Shown piece after piece: positions 1 to 9,200 of a stretch of DNA of 64,000 bases. Below the pieces are notes generated by a model, which searched no databases, was not told the DNA's origin, and worked only from the letters and a program-made list of their open reading frames with translations. The stretch covers positions 1,359,001 to 1,423,000 of the forward strand of contig JAJGOT010000013.1 of the NCBI GenBank assembly GCA_022457155.1, written 5' to 3'. This stretch comes from Cladopsammia gracilis (taxonomy: Eukaryota; Cnidaria; Anthozoa; Scleractinia; Dendrophylliidae). A program made the position numbers and the translations under genes. How positions within the stretch are numbered: the stretch's first letter is position 1; each line of letters begins with the position of its first letter.

Positions 1-1082
1 TAAATTTAAAGATGAAGACGACGTACGAACCGGCCGTGTGTTTAAACAAGTCAGTGCGTTTGATTACGCGGAGCAAGGCTCTCACTTCAACAATAGTTAA
101 CGTGGGCAGGAACATGTTTCGTTTCGCTAGTTCTTCTCGCAGCCGTGCTTGTGTCTTTTCGCCGCGTTTGTTTATTTGTACTGTAAATCATGATTAAATC
201 ATTAAATAACAGCAACAACAGCAAACAACAACGTTTATTTGTACTGTAAATTAGATAAAATTACAGAGCTGTATACATAATATATAAATTAAAAATACAA
301 ACAGTAACTGGTTACCCAAAATAACTAAAAAGCTAAACTAGTTGTCGTTGCGATTGCCTATTTTTTCCATGGGCTCACAGCCAAGGATATGATCTGCCAG
401 TATTTAAATTGCTTATCCGGTTGTTATGGATACCTATATCAGTGGTTGTCTCCTCATTTTGGTAAAACTGAGTGTGATCAAAGACCGCACCATCGATAAG
501 GTATATGCGTCCGCAGCAATTACACACTAACTCCATGACTGAATCAATCAAAAAATGGTCCTCCGCATCCAGCGCAAGCATTTAGCATATTGTTTCTAAT
601 GGAAATTTTTAATCAAAGTGTCTTTTGTGATATTTTTTTTAATAACAGTTGTATATATTGCTTCTCTGCTGTTGGGTTAAGCTCCTCGAAAATGAGCTCA
701 AGCTTTTCTCGAAGGTTTGTACGATAGAGTTCTTTAGCATATAGTCATGGTCGCTACGGGCACGCAGCAATAGTATTGATTGCATTTTGATTCTGCAGCT
801 TCGCGAGTCAGAGTTGCATTTCGTATTTTTTTGTCCCTCGCTCATGGCTTGGACGGCTGACAGTTGTAACGCGAACCAATTCTCAATATTTGTACTCATT
901 GTTATATTCACTTATACAACAAATGTTTAACTGGTGCGTCGGCGTCTGGGGTTTGCACAGCACTTTTGTCAGTCTTGTGTATCACATCAACCACGTCAAC
1001 AACATCGCCACGGAGGGGTGCAAATATCGTCGACAATTAGTATAAGCAAGTGTAAAACATCAATCATGGTGTTTTAAGAGTT
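1..1082. other. No recognised gene
   Basis: Two short minus-strand ORFs (375-581 and 639-911) and a plus-strand ORF at 12-197 are present, but none shows a motif, splice context or family resemblance that I can support. The stretch is AT-rich and looks intergenic or intronic. Part of it could be non-coding sequence of the LRR gene that follows on the plus strand. Confidence 0.4.
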
Positions 1083-1399
1083 CCGTATTTTCTCGATTAA
1101 ACGCCCCCGGCGTTTATTTCAAACATGGCCTAGTGGACCCGGCGTTTCTTTGAATCAACAGTTCATGTTCTCGCCCGCCATTTTTAAAGAAAGGGTTATT
1201 ATTCGTTTTTCTTGGCAGCCGTGTACCTTGCCCTTAAATCTTAAGTTCTTACTTATCCTCTTCGGGCCCACGAGGACTCTTGAGGCCGGAAATCTTAAGT
1301 TCATTATACCACAAATAAACATTTGAGGGGCTTACTTACAACTTCCTCTATTATACCCGGCGTTTATTCGGGGCCCGGCGTTTAATCGAGAAAATACGG
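1083..1399. mobile_element. MITE with 23-bp terminal inverted repeats
   Basis: The left end (1083-1105, beginning CCGTATTTTCTCGATTAAAC) is the exact reverse complement of the right end (1377-1399). The 317-bp interior has no ORF and contains further partial copies of the motif CGGCGTTTA. This is the structure of a non-autonomous DNA transposon; the superfamily is not resolved because the target duplication is not clear. Confidence 0.75.
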
Positions 1400-2237
1400 T
1401 ATACTGTTTTCGTTTATAAAGAAAAAAAATAGAAAAACTGTTCCAGTGATGTATTAGGGAAATTCCCAGGCACTTGAGTTGACTTCAGGTGACATATTAG
1501 GGGTGTTTCGTAAGAGCTATTAAGAGAAACGAGTCATGAAAATTACGATGCGACTCCAGTTCATCATTGGAAGTTGTCAGATGCATCTTACATTGTCTTA
1601 TTGTTTGAAAAAGAAAAAAATATTCCGACCAATCGGAGAATTTGTTGACCTCAACTGGACAATTTAAAAACAAGAACGGCCTCGGAATGTATTCAGATTG
1701 TATTCAGGAATTCCCAGCCTCCGCGTTTTTCTTTTGTTTTTTGCCAAGCGTGAAGCGGAGGAGAGAGGCGAAACGGCATGAGGTTAAAAATTGGCTCCGT
1801 TTTTCTTGTTATTATTATTATTTTCATTTTTTGTGTCACGATTTTGCATGTAAATTTATGCGCACATATTTTAGTGTACGCGAAATCGTCACTGCCTCCC
1901 CTAGAAAGTTATTTTTGTCCCCTATTGTACATGTTATAAAGGGCTTCAGGAAGGTTAAACCAATCAGAATCCGTCTTCTAAGCACATGTCTGGGTTTTAG
2001 AGGGGACTAGAGAGCCAGTTTGTCACTCGGAGAAGACTTTCAGATTTCAAACAAATATGGCCTCTTCTGTACTCTATACTTCAATTTTTCAGACGTTCAT
2101 GTTCCATTACGAAAATGTAAACACGCCTTTTAAGACTTCGAAATGGAAAGAAAAAGCCCTTAAGACGATTTGTATGCTTTCTGAAGTGGCGGTTTGAGAG
2201 CTGAAAGCGATGGAATTTTCCTGTGAGAATCAGCATC
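1400..2237. repeat. AT-rich stretch with a dispersed-repeat segment
   Basis: No gene was recognised. The part around 1794-1860 (a TTATTATTATT tract followed by CACGATTTTGCATG) is repeated around 6340-6400, so at least this part belongs to a dispersed family. The ORF at 1642-2010 runs across that repeat and has no family signature. Confidence 0.4.
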
Positions 2238-2470
2238 CATTTATCCGGAGGTCCCGAGTTCAAGTCTTGCTCTGACCACTAGCTGGAGTTGTTTCACGAT
2301 AGACCCGAGTTCAACTCCGCGGCCGGCCACGCTTGTAAAATAGCCGACTGGTCTGCCTCCTGCCAGTTGGGAGTTTTAACATGTTATCTTCAATTTACAA
2401 TATTTGTTTCAATATTTGAGTGGCGTACCTGTGAATTAGCTACTAGCTAAGTGCTCGTCCACTGACAACA
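2238..2470 (+). mobile_element. tRNA-derived SINE-like repeat
   Basis: A box-B-like sequence (GAGTTCAAGTC) lies near 2260, and a second, diverged GAGTTCAA copy lies near 2308. A tail follows with a short hairpin-like GCCTCCTGCC and an AT-rich end. I recognise the tail (AACATGTTATCTTCAATTTA type) as a SINE family seen in coral sequence. Family assignment is from memory and needs a repeat library. Confidence 0.5.
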
Positions 2471-3540
2471 TTTACATTAATTTTACATTTATTACAAAAC
2501 GGGACATCTCGAAGCGTTAAGCGGCATACTTTACTAAGAATTTTCAAGCATTCCTGGAAAACTACGGTTAAGAAAATAACATTTTTGAATGTCCATTTAC
2601 TTTGTAAGAAACATTTTCATAGACTGTTTATTTGTGTTATCAGTGGATTTTAAGAAATATTTAGAAAACTCGGCCACGCGAGAAATTCTTCGCTTGCGTT
2701 GCCGACAGTTTCCTCGATGCGATAATTTAATAACACGTTTTGCTCCTGAGACTAAACTAATAGATATCCATGTATAAACGTCCACTCCCTGAGTAAATAT
2801 TCCTTTAAATTGACGGTCTTCTTCGGCTTCTTGAGCCATTCTTGCGTCCCAATTCGGCAGCTTATTTTCTGAAGCCATACATCACCAAACCCTCATGAAA
2901 CGATATAGATCCTGAGAATTCATCGAGTTCTTCTCCAATATTGTCCTTCGCAACGCTTTCCGACGAACTGGAAAGTAAATTTTTCGGCGAAGACGTCTCC
3001 AAATCCTTTTCATTTACTGACGTCTTTCGCTGTTGTCCAAGAAATGACCACGATCTTCGTTGTGAATATGACTTCACGAGACGATTCGGCATGGGGAAGC
3101 GGTCAAACAATCTTGCCATCCGTCGGTGCGGGGGGGGGGGGATTCTTTCAGGAATAACCCAATTTAATAGAAATAATTCACGGTTTGGGAAGTATTAGAC
3201 TAGTGTGGATTTGATCGGGAATCCATAAATTAAATATTCAAAGCGAGTACAGAAAAATTGGAAGCTTCAATCAACATGTCTTGAGTGATGGTACAATGTG
3301 TGTCACGCAAAATTCGTTGAGGGAGGAGGGGTGCGTGACCCGTTTAAAATAAACCATAAAACTTTCTTATGCAAGCGCATGAGTATAGGCTACTGGTAGC
3401 CTCTTGTTTAAGGCAAAAATCGTCAGCGCTTGGCAAAGATGGATAGAGCTTTTCAGTATCACCGTATCGAGGAGCACTTGGCAACACATTGTCTGAAAAC
3501 ATGTTGTTATATGTTATTTTTAATTATTTTGTAGATAAAA
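2471..3540. other. No recognised gene; two overlapping minus-strand ORFs
   Basis: Minus-strand ORFs at 2597-2878 (93 codons) and 2862-3119 (85 codons) overlap near 2870 and encode hydrophilic, Ser/Lys-rich peptides with no motif I know. A run of ten G lies near 3130. They could be a degraded exon pair or chance ORFs. Confidence 0.3.
3379..3415 (+). repeat. Repeat end with hairpin followed by CTTG
   Basis: The sequence GCGCATGAGTATAGGCT is followed by a short hairpin (AGGCTAC-TG-GTAGCCT) and then CTTGTTT. The same block ends another repeat at 6621-6660, with different hairpin bases. A hairpin just inside a CT-rich end resembles Helitron 3' ends, but no matching 5' end was identified. Confidence 0.4.
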
Positions 3541-3558
3541 CTAATGGGATTAAAACGC

Positions 3559-3719
3559 GACGTTTCGACCGTTCTACGGTCATTTTCAAGCAAAAGTGAG
3601 GATGAGAATTTACATAAGTACTAAATATATGGTTGAACAAAGAAGTGAAATATGAAAAACGGGGTGTTAAAAACAATAAAAGCATGCAATAGGAAATAAT
3701 TAAAACGATGTAAAAACGT
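3559..3719 (-). repeat. Inverted terminal repeat of Penelope-like fragment (left copy)
   Basis: This stretch is the reverse complement, with a few mismatches, of 4181-4342. Read on the minus strand it ends in a perfect hairpin (GACCGT-AGA-ACGGTC) followed by GAAACGTC, the 3' half of the hammerhead motif found in Penelope pseudo-LTRs. The CUGANGA half of the core is missing (CTTGAAAATGA instead). Confidence 0.65.
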
Positions 3720-3789
3720 TCGCACGAATTGAGTCACTTTTAACATTGAGACTTGGTCTCAGATCGTTAATAAAAAAACATATCATAGA

Positions 3790-4111
3790 CGAGACAGTCC
3801 CATAACGAGTTTTGCCATTTAAAGACCAGGCTTCAGCTGATATTGTACGAAAACAACTCAACGATCTGAGTCAGAAAATTGGCAAGACCATCCAGCCTGT
3901 GTTTGTCAGCCAGAAGATCAAACAACATCTGAAATTGCGCGAACTTAAACCGCCGCTTGTTAACCAACAATGTCTTGTTTACAAATTTTTTAAAAAAAAA
4001 TGTGACCTGTGTGATGCAGGTTATGTTGGTTTCACACGACGACATTTACATCAACGGGCAAAGATCTCATGGATATACCCACCAGACCGTGAAACAAAGA
4101 CTAAACAATAG
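3790..4111 (+). pseudogene. Penelope-like retroelement, C-terminal RT/GIY-YIG remnant
   Basis: This is the end of a Penelope-like element (PLE) protein, a reverse transcriptase fused to a GIY-YIG endonuclease. The reading frame at 3812-4111 contains LPFKDQASAD and QPVFVSQKI, typical of the region after PLE RT, then the zinc-knuckle-like CDLCDAGYVGFTRRHLHQR, which matches the start of the GIY-YIG domain (YVGxTxRxLxxR). The frame then shifts: the continuation (TVKQRLNNRL) sits in another frame at 3957-4178. No RT catalytic motif (YxDD) is visible. It lies between two inverted copies of a ~160-bp terminal repeat, so this is a short, dead, internally deleted copy. Confidence 0.75.
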
Positions 4112-4180
4112 ACTACACGGAAATAATCTCACAAACAAAGCTAATAACAATGGGGACTCGTTGTGTGTATATCCATGAGA

Positions 4181-4342
4181 AAGTTTTTACATAGTTTTAA
4201 TTATTTATTATTGCATGCTTTTTTTGTTTTTAACACCCCGTTTTTCATATTTCACTTCTTTGTTCAACCATATATTTAGTACTTATGTAAATTCTTATCC
4301 TCACTTTTGCTTTATAATGACCGTAGAACGGTCGAAATATCT
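4181..4342 (+). repeat. Inverted terminal repeat of Penelope-like fragment (right copy)
   Basis: Reverse complement of 3559-3719. It contains the same GACCGT-AGA-ACGGTC hairpin (4319-4333), followed by GAAATATC in place of GAAACGTC. Penelope elements are known to carry pseudo-LTRs in direct or inverted orientation, which fits this arrangement. Confidence 0.65.
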
Positions 4343-4760
4343 TATGACAAATCGTGTCAAAACGCTTGATGGCTTTCCGTTGAATAAAATTTGCTCTTTA
4401 TCAACAAAGTTACAGTGAATAAAATAAGTGCAATAGGATGTTATTCGTTTAACATATGTCATGAACAGTAATTTACGGTCAATACCAAGCAATTCAGACA
4501 AATCACGGTCAAGTTTTATTTCATTCACGTACAGTTTATAAATAACCATCGAGGCAACAGGCTTATTTGCGACGGTTTGTAAATCAACCTTTTATTTTGC
4601 AAATACATTTTATAATTCTTGTGCCATGCTCTCAAGAGTGCAGTGCCTTGGAGGAAAGGTCCTGACAGTTGCTTTATCATGACATCAGCTCCTCTTTGTT
4701 TCAAATTATGCCACGAATGATAAAGCGAGCAGGATAGAAATCAGGCATAATTTCTTTTTG
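4343..4760. other. No gene seen
   Basis: AT-rich sequence without a supported ORF. The part after about 4640 may belong to the same retroelement fragment as the hammerhead motif downstream, but I cannot mark its start. Confidence 0.3.
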
Positions 4761-4781
4761 GAATTTGCTCCTCCCTCAGGA

Positions 4782-4818
4782 GCTCCTGAGGAGGACCGCG
4801 ACGGCCGAAACGTAGAGC
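4782..4818 (+). ncRNA. Hammerhead ribozyme motif (Penelope/retrozyme type)
   Basis: All core elements of a hammerhead are present. Stem I is GCTC (4782-4785) pairing with GAGC (4815-4818). The core CTGAGGA (4786-4792) fits CUGANGA. Stem II (4793-4806) folds as GG(A)CCG-CGA-CGGCC with one bulged A. GAAA is at 4807-4810, and the minimal stem III/cleavage segment ACGU-A is at 4810-4814, with H17 = A. The very short palindromic stem III is typical of hammerheads from Penelope-like elements, which are thought to act as dimers. An 8-bp pairing ATTTGCTC (4763-4770) with GAGCAAAT (4815-4822) could extend or replace stem I. An 18-bp perfect palindrome (4774-4791) overlaps the core and could compete with folding. 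No intact retroelement ORF is attached. Confidence 0.65.
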
Positions 4819-4859
4819 AAATACAGCTAAAGACCTTTATGAAGTTGGTTTCTTGACCT

Positions 4860-5900
4860 TTACAATTAGTTTATATATATACACCCGTTTGCAAAATAAT
4901 GACATTTTTAAAAAATAGAAATATATATATAGCTATTGTGTTCGCATCACAAATGTGATGACAGGCGGTAGATACCTTTTCACAGTAACTACAATACCCT
5001 TTGCCAAGTGTTCATTACAGCCGGCGTCCGTTAATCTGCACCATTGTTCACGGAAAACATTATTGAATAATTTTACAGATAAAATTATTCAATGCCTGAA
5101 TATAAACAAATGAGCCACAGACAATTTATTAACTCGAGCCTTTGCTTCTTTTTCTCTTTTGGAGTCCTTTGATGAATAAACCAACTTAGCATGACACAAA
5201 TTCGCATTGTTTGAAATCTATGATAGAAAGGAGAGAAATGGACACCTTTATGCGCTAAAGGTCAACTTTCATATGTCGTCAGTGGATTTGTTCCTCAAGT
5301 AAAAATATATCCTTGCGATTTTCTACTCGGAACAGTACTGTATGTACCGGATTACGATATTTTAAAAGATATCGAGCCGTGTTTATAATTTAAACATACC
5401 GCACATTGCGTTACGCGTTGAAAAGATACATTTGGCAAAGCGTTAATTGATACAGTCTGCAAAAGGTTGCGTGCAAGCCGTGAGTTGGCTGATCGATAAC
5501 GTGCTCTTATCTCGCGTAACTTTACTTCGCGTTGTGTGTTACTCCTTCAACCTTCGATCTCTTATTAACTCATGCTTTTTAGCGAGTGTGTCAATAAACT
5601 CGTAGTATTGTATAAATTTCTATACCAAACACTTGGAGAACATTTATATATGTAAAGAAATACATGTGAGCAATATTAGAAGATGTCTGTATCTATATAT
5701 AGTTTTAAAAGGAAAATGAAATAGTTTCTCTTATTTACTCAATGATAATTGTAAGCGTAATAATTTCAAAGAACTCATTTCTATAAGTATATTAACCGTA
5801 TGTAACAAATACCTGTTACCAAACTACTTATCTATAAGAAATAGCACACAAACTGCACTGACAAACATGACAATAAAACGCATGTTGGAAAACAAAATAT
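4860..5900. other. No gene seen
   Basis: AT-rich sequence with short TA runs and no supported ORF, exon or repeat boundary. Confidence 0.35.
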
Positions 5901-5946
5901 TAACTTGACGTTTCGTATGTTACAACATACATCCTAAGAAGTGACC
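5901..5946 (-). ncRNA. Degenerate hammerhead-like motif
   Basis: On the minus strand the order is ACTT, CTTAGGA, a spare T, a hairpin of GTATGTT/AACATAC arms, GAAACGTC, then AAGT. ACTT and AAGT can form a 4-bp stem I and GAAACGTC is intact. The core CUGANGA reads CTTAGGA (G5 changed to T) and one unpaired base separates core and stem II, so activity is doubtful. It is probably a decayed terminal repeat of a Penelope-like element. Confidence 0.4.
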
Positions 5947-6010
5947 GTTTAGAATACAAGCAACAACTAAATTATCGTTAAGGGTAGGTCTGAGTTCCAG
6001 AATAATGTGA

Positions 6011-6113
6011 TTTAATAAAACTTTTACAAGTGTAATTTACAACTGTAGCCATTGTTACAAAGGTTGAAAACAATAGCTACACTTGTAAATTACAAGTGTA
6101 AAAGTTTTATTTA
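6011..6113. mobile_element. Short foldback MITE
   Basis: The arms 6011-6053 and 6071-6113 are imperfect reverse complements (ATAAAACTTTTACA at one end, TGTAAAAGTTTTAT at the other) with a ~17-bp centre. It lies 57 bp upstream of an LRR-gene exon. Confidence 0.65.
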
Positions 6114-6170
6114 ATTGACCCCAGGTCCGCTTGTACGTTCGAGGGTTAATCTGAAATAGTTTTCTTGTAG

Positions 6171-6242
6171 GGATTTATCATTCAACAAAATCGAGAATAT
6201 AACGGCTGATCTGTTTTCAAATCTTCGTTCTCTGGAATTTAT
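6171..6242 (+). CDS. LRR-gene exon a (one leucine-rich repeat)
   Basis: A 72-bp exon between TTTCTTGTAG and GTGAGTAT. It encodes DLSFNKIENITADLFSNL plus RSLEF, one 24-residue LRR in the NxIxxIxxxxFxxL pattern. It starts with the last base of a codon, so at least one exon precedes it. Confidence 0.85.
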
Positions 6243-9200
6243 GTGAGTATTTATAGTATCTGTCTTGTTATTATTACTCATGCGCAAAGCGCAATGAGTT
6301 AAAAAATGCCCTTCGTTTTTCTTTTTTTTTTCTTTTTCTTTTTATTACTATTATTATTATTTTTTGTTTCACGATTTTGCATGCAAATTTTAAATTGTGC
6401 ACTTCCGGTTCATAGCTTTGCCATTTACACTTCCTGTTTAGTGACTTCCTGCTACTCTCACTTCCGGTAAAACAGCGTTACTGTAGTGTCACGACAGCGT
6501 CTCCTACAACCCTACTTACATTACTGATGTTTACGTTTGGTATATATAAGACTTAGAAGAATCACTGGCTTCATTGTGGTACAGCCTTCATTCACAAAAC
6601 ATTCAAAAAAACTTTATTACGCATGCGCATGAGTATAGGCTGCTTGAAGCCTCTTGTTTCTATTATGTCTGATGGTGAACGTATTTGTCAAGGGGAATTT
6701 TGAAGTGGGTTGAAGTGACATGGTAAAGTCTTCACAAACCTAGTGGCTCACAACTGCCAGAGCTTAACCCCGCTTCCCTAGCATAAAGTGACTGAGAGTA
6801 TTACCCCACCCTCCCCTCCCCCCCCCGGATGGGATGCAAGTCCATCGCAAGGTTACCCCCGAGCATTATGTTGACAGTACCAATTTATACACCTGGGTGA
6901 AGAGGGAAACATCACGACGGCAGTGGCCAGGCTCGAACCACCGACCTTCAGCTAGGTTGAAAATCACTAGACCACCGCGCCTCCACATTTAAGACGTGCT
7001 GTAATATTATTTTGATTACTAAAGCCGATTAAGTTACTTTGTACTAAATTAGACCTTTACTGTCGTCGGTAAAGTACACTATATTTGTGAATACGAAACA
7101 ACTTAACTTGTTATATAGCTGGAGTTTTTGTCAATATACAACGCGCGCGTTGATTGGTTGATTCATCGTCACATGACATCTAACAAACAAACTGTTTCCC
7201 GCCAATTGTGCTAAGCGGGCAACATTTGCGAAAGCGGGCAACAATTTTGACGTCAGAGGGTAACATTGCACTGTTGCCCGCTAGCGCGCGTGATCAGACC
7301 GTGATCAGACCGTGACAAAATGTGGCATGATTATGATGGATCGAGTGCTCGGCGCGTTTTTCAAACTGTCTTGTGTTGTGTTTTTTTGTGTTGCTATATA
7401 ACAAATCACTTAATGACTGATCCCTCGGGAAACAGTGAATTTTGTTTCCCTCGAATCTCGATGTTTCCCTCGACTTTGTCTCGGGAAACATCGAGATTCT
7501 CAGGAAACAAAATTCACTGTTTCCCTCGGGACCTGTCATTAAGTGTTTATTAATTTTAGTTTTTCTTGATGTTCACAAATAAGCGTATTTAGTTAACAAT
7601 TAAGAAAACATCTTAGCGTGACAAAAATACATTACGCATTAAATTTGCTAGCAGACACGCTTGAGAACTTATTTTACACGTGAATTGAAGTTACAGCAAT
7701 CATCCTTTAAGACCTAATACAATGGGGAATTAATAAAGGACACGGATGATGGAACGAGTGGAAATTTGCATATCTGTGCCCGTATATACTATAACTCGTT
7801 CAATGCTTTGCGTATTCACAAGATAAAAATGAGGCGAACTGCAGCGAAATACAGTGTTTCAGTGGGTAAAAACCTGACAAATGGGAATCTGATTTTCACA
7901 CATTTCAAGAAATATGGCTGGTTTACAAAGTGTAACCCTGGATTTGTTTGTAATACCTGTTAAAGTCCACAGGAAATTCTTTCTGTGAAATATATGGAAA
8001 TGTTAAATCGAGATTACTTGCTTCGCACCTAAGATACATCGCTTTCAATTATAATACAATTTTAAACAGTTTTCAGTTCTTAAATGTTTTTAGATTTCAG
8101 CTAATGAGTATATTTTTTTATTTTTATGTTGCCTCGCTTTCAGTTCTTTGTTATGCAATTGTGGTTTGTATTATGCTTTTCTCCTTCTTATTTGCTTGTA
8201 GTTTTTTTCAAAACAACGATATTCGTTCAATTCCAAACGGAGCATTTGTTAGCCTCAAAAGACTAAAATATGTGTAAGTATCAAACTTTCATTCAATTAC
8301 CTCACAAATACTTTATATAGAAGCATTGCGGCATTTTTGTTTTTTTGTTGAAGATCTTTGTTGAAATTATTTTAAGTTCTAAAAGATTTTGGTAGCAGGA
8401 AGAAAGTGCATGATAATTTTAAGAAAAGACACAACAATTCAGTTTTTTTAATTTGAAGATATGCATGTTTGGACAGATGTCACTGCCATCGTCATTCAAG
8501 TTAAATATACCTAACTTAAGAGGCAGTGTCTGTAAAAGCGGTCCACTGCATTTCCGGTCGGAAAAAAGTTTTCCCTCAAACTTTGCCCAGTAAACTATCT
8601 TGAGTCATAAGTAAATGAAACGACTTTAGTTTTTGGAAATACGTTAAATTGTATTTTTTAGAGCTCGTAACATTCAAAGCGGCCAAAAGCCTAAATTTTC
8701 GCTTGGCCAGAATCGAAAATTCCATAAATTGACGAGCTCGCTGCTCAGAAACCACCAAACGCAGTAAGAAATTATTATTATTCCTAAGTTGAGTGTTCCG
8801 TTCAACGGTGTGATCGCTTTTTGAAAACATACAAAAGTACCCTGTCTTCTCTGGCTTTTATTTCCCAAGTCCAGACCGAAACGCTTTAAATTTCTATTGA
8901 ATTCTGCTAAACAAATGTTAGTTAAATTATACATGTAGAAATATAAAAATACTTTGCGCTTTTTGTCTTCCTTTTGCACAGCGACATTAACTTTTCGTGC
9001 TTTTGCGAATATAAAACACATATTGTGCAAATTAGGTTGTTGGACAATTCAGAGTGCTTTAAATATAGGTGTTTTATATATTTATATTTCACGATTTTTA
9101 GTCATAAGTACAGTAGAGAACACAAATAAACATTTGGAACTGTTTAATGGCTATAACTAGCCAATTATAAAGTCCCGATCTTGGGTTCCTTTAGGAAAAA

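Noticed and set aside
7294..7553. ORFs of about 80 codons on both strands
   Set aside because: Mirror ORFs of the palindromic MITE at 7407-7545.
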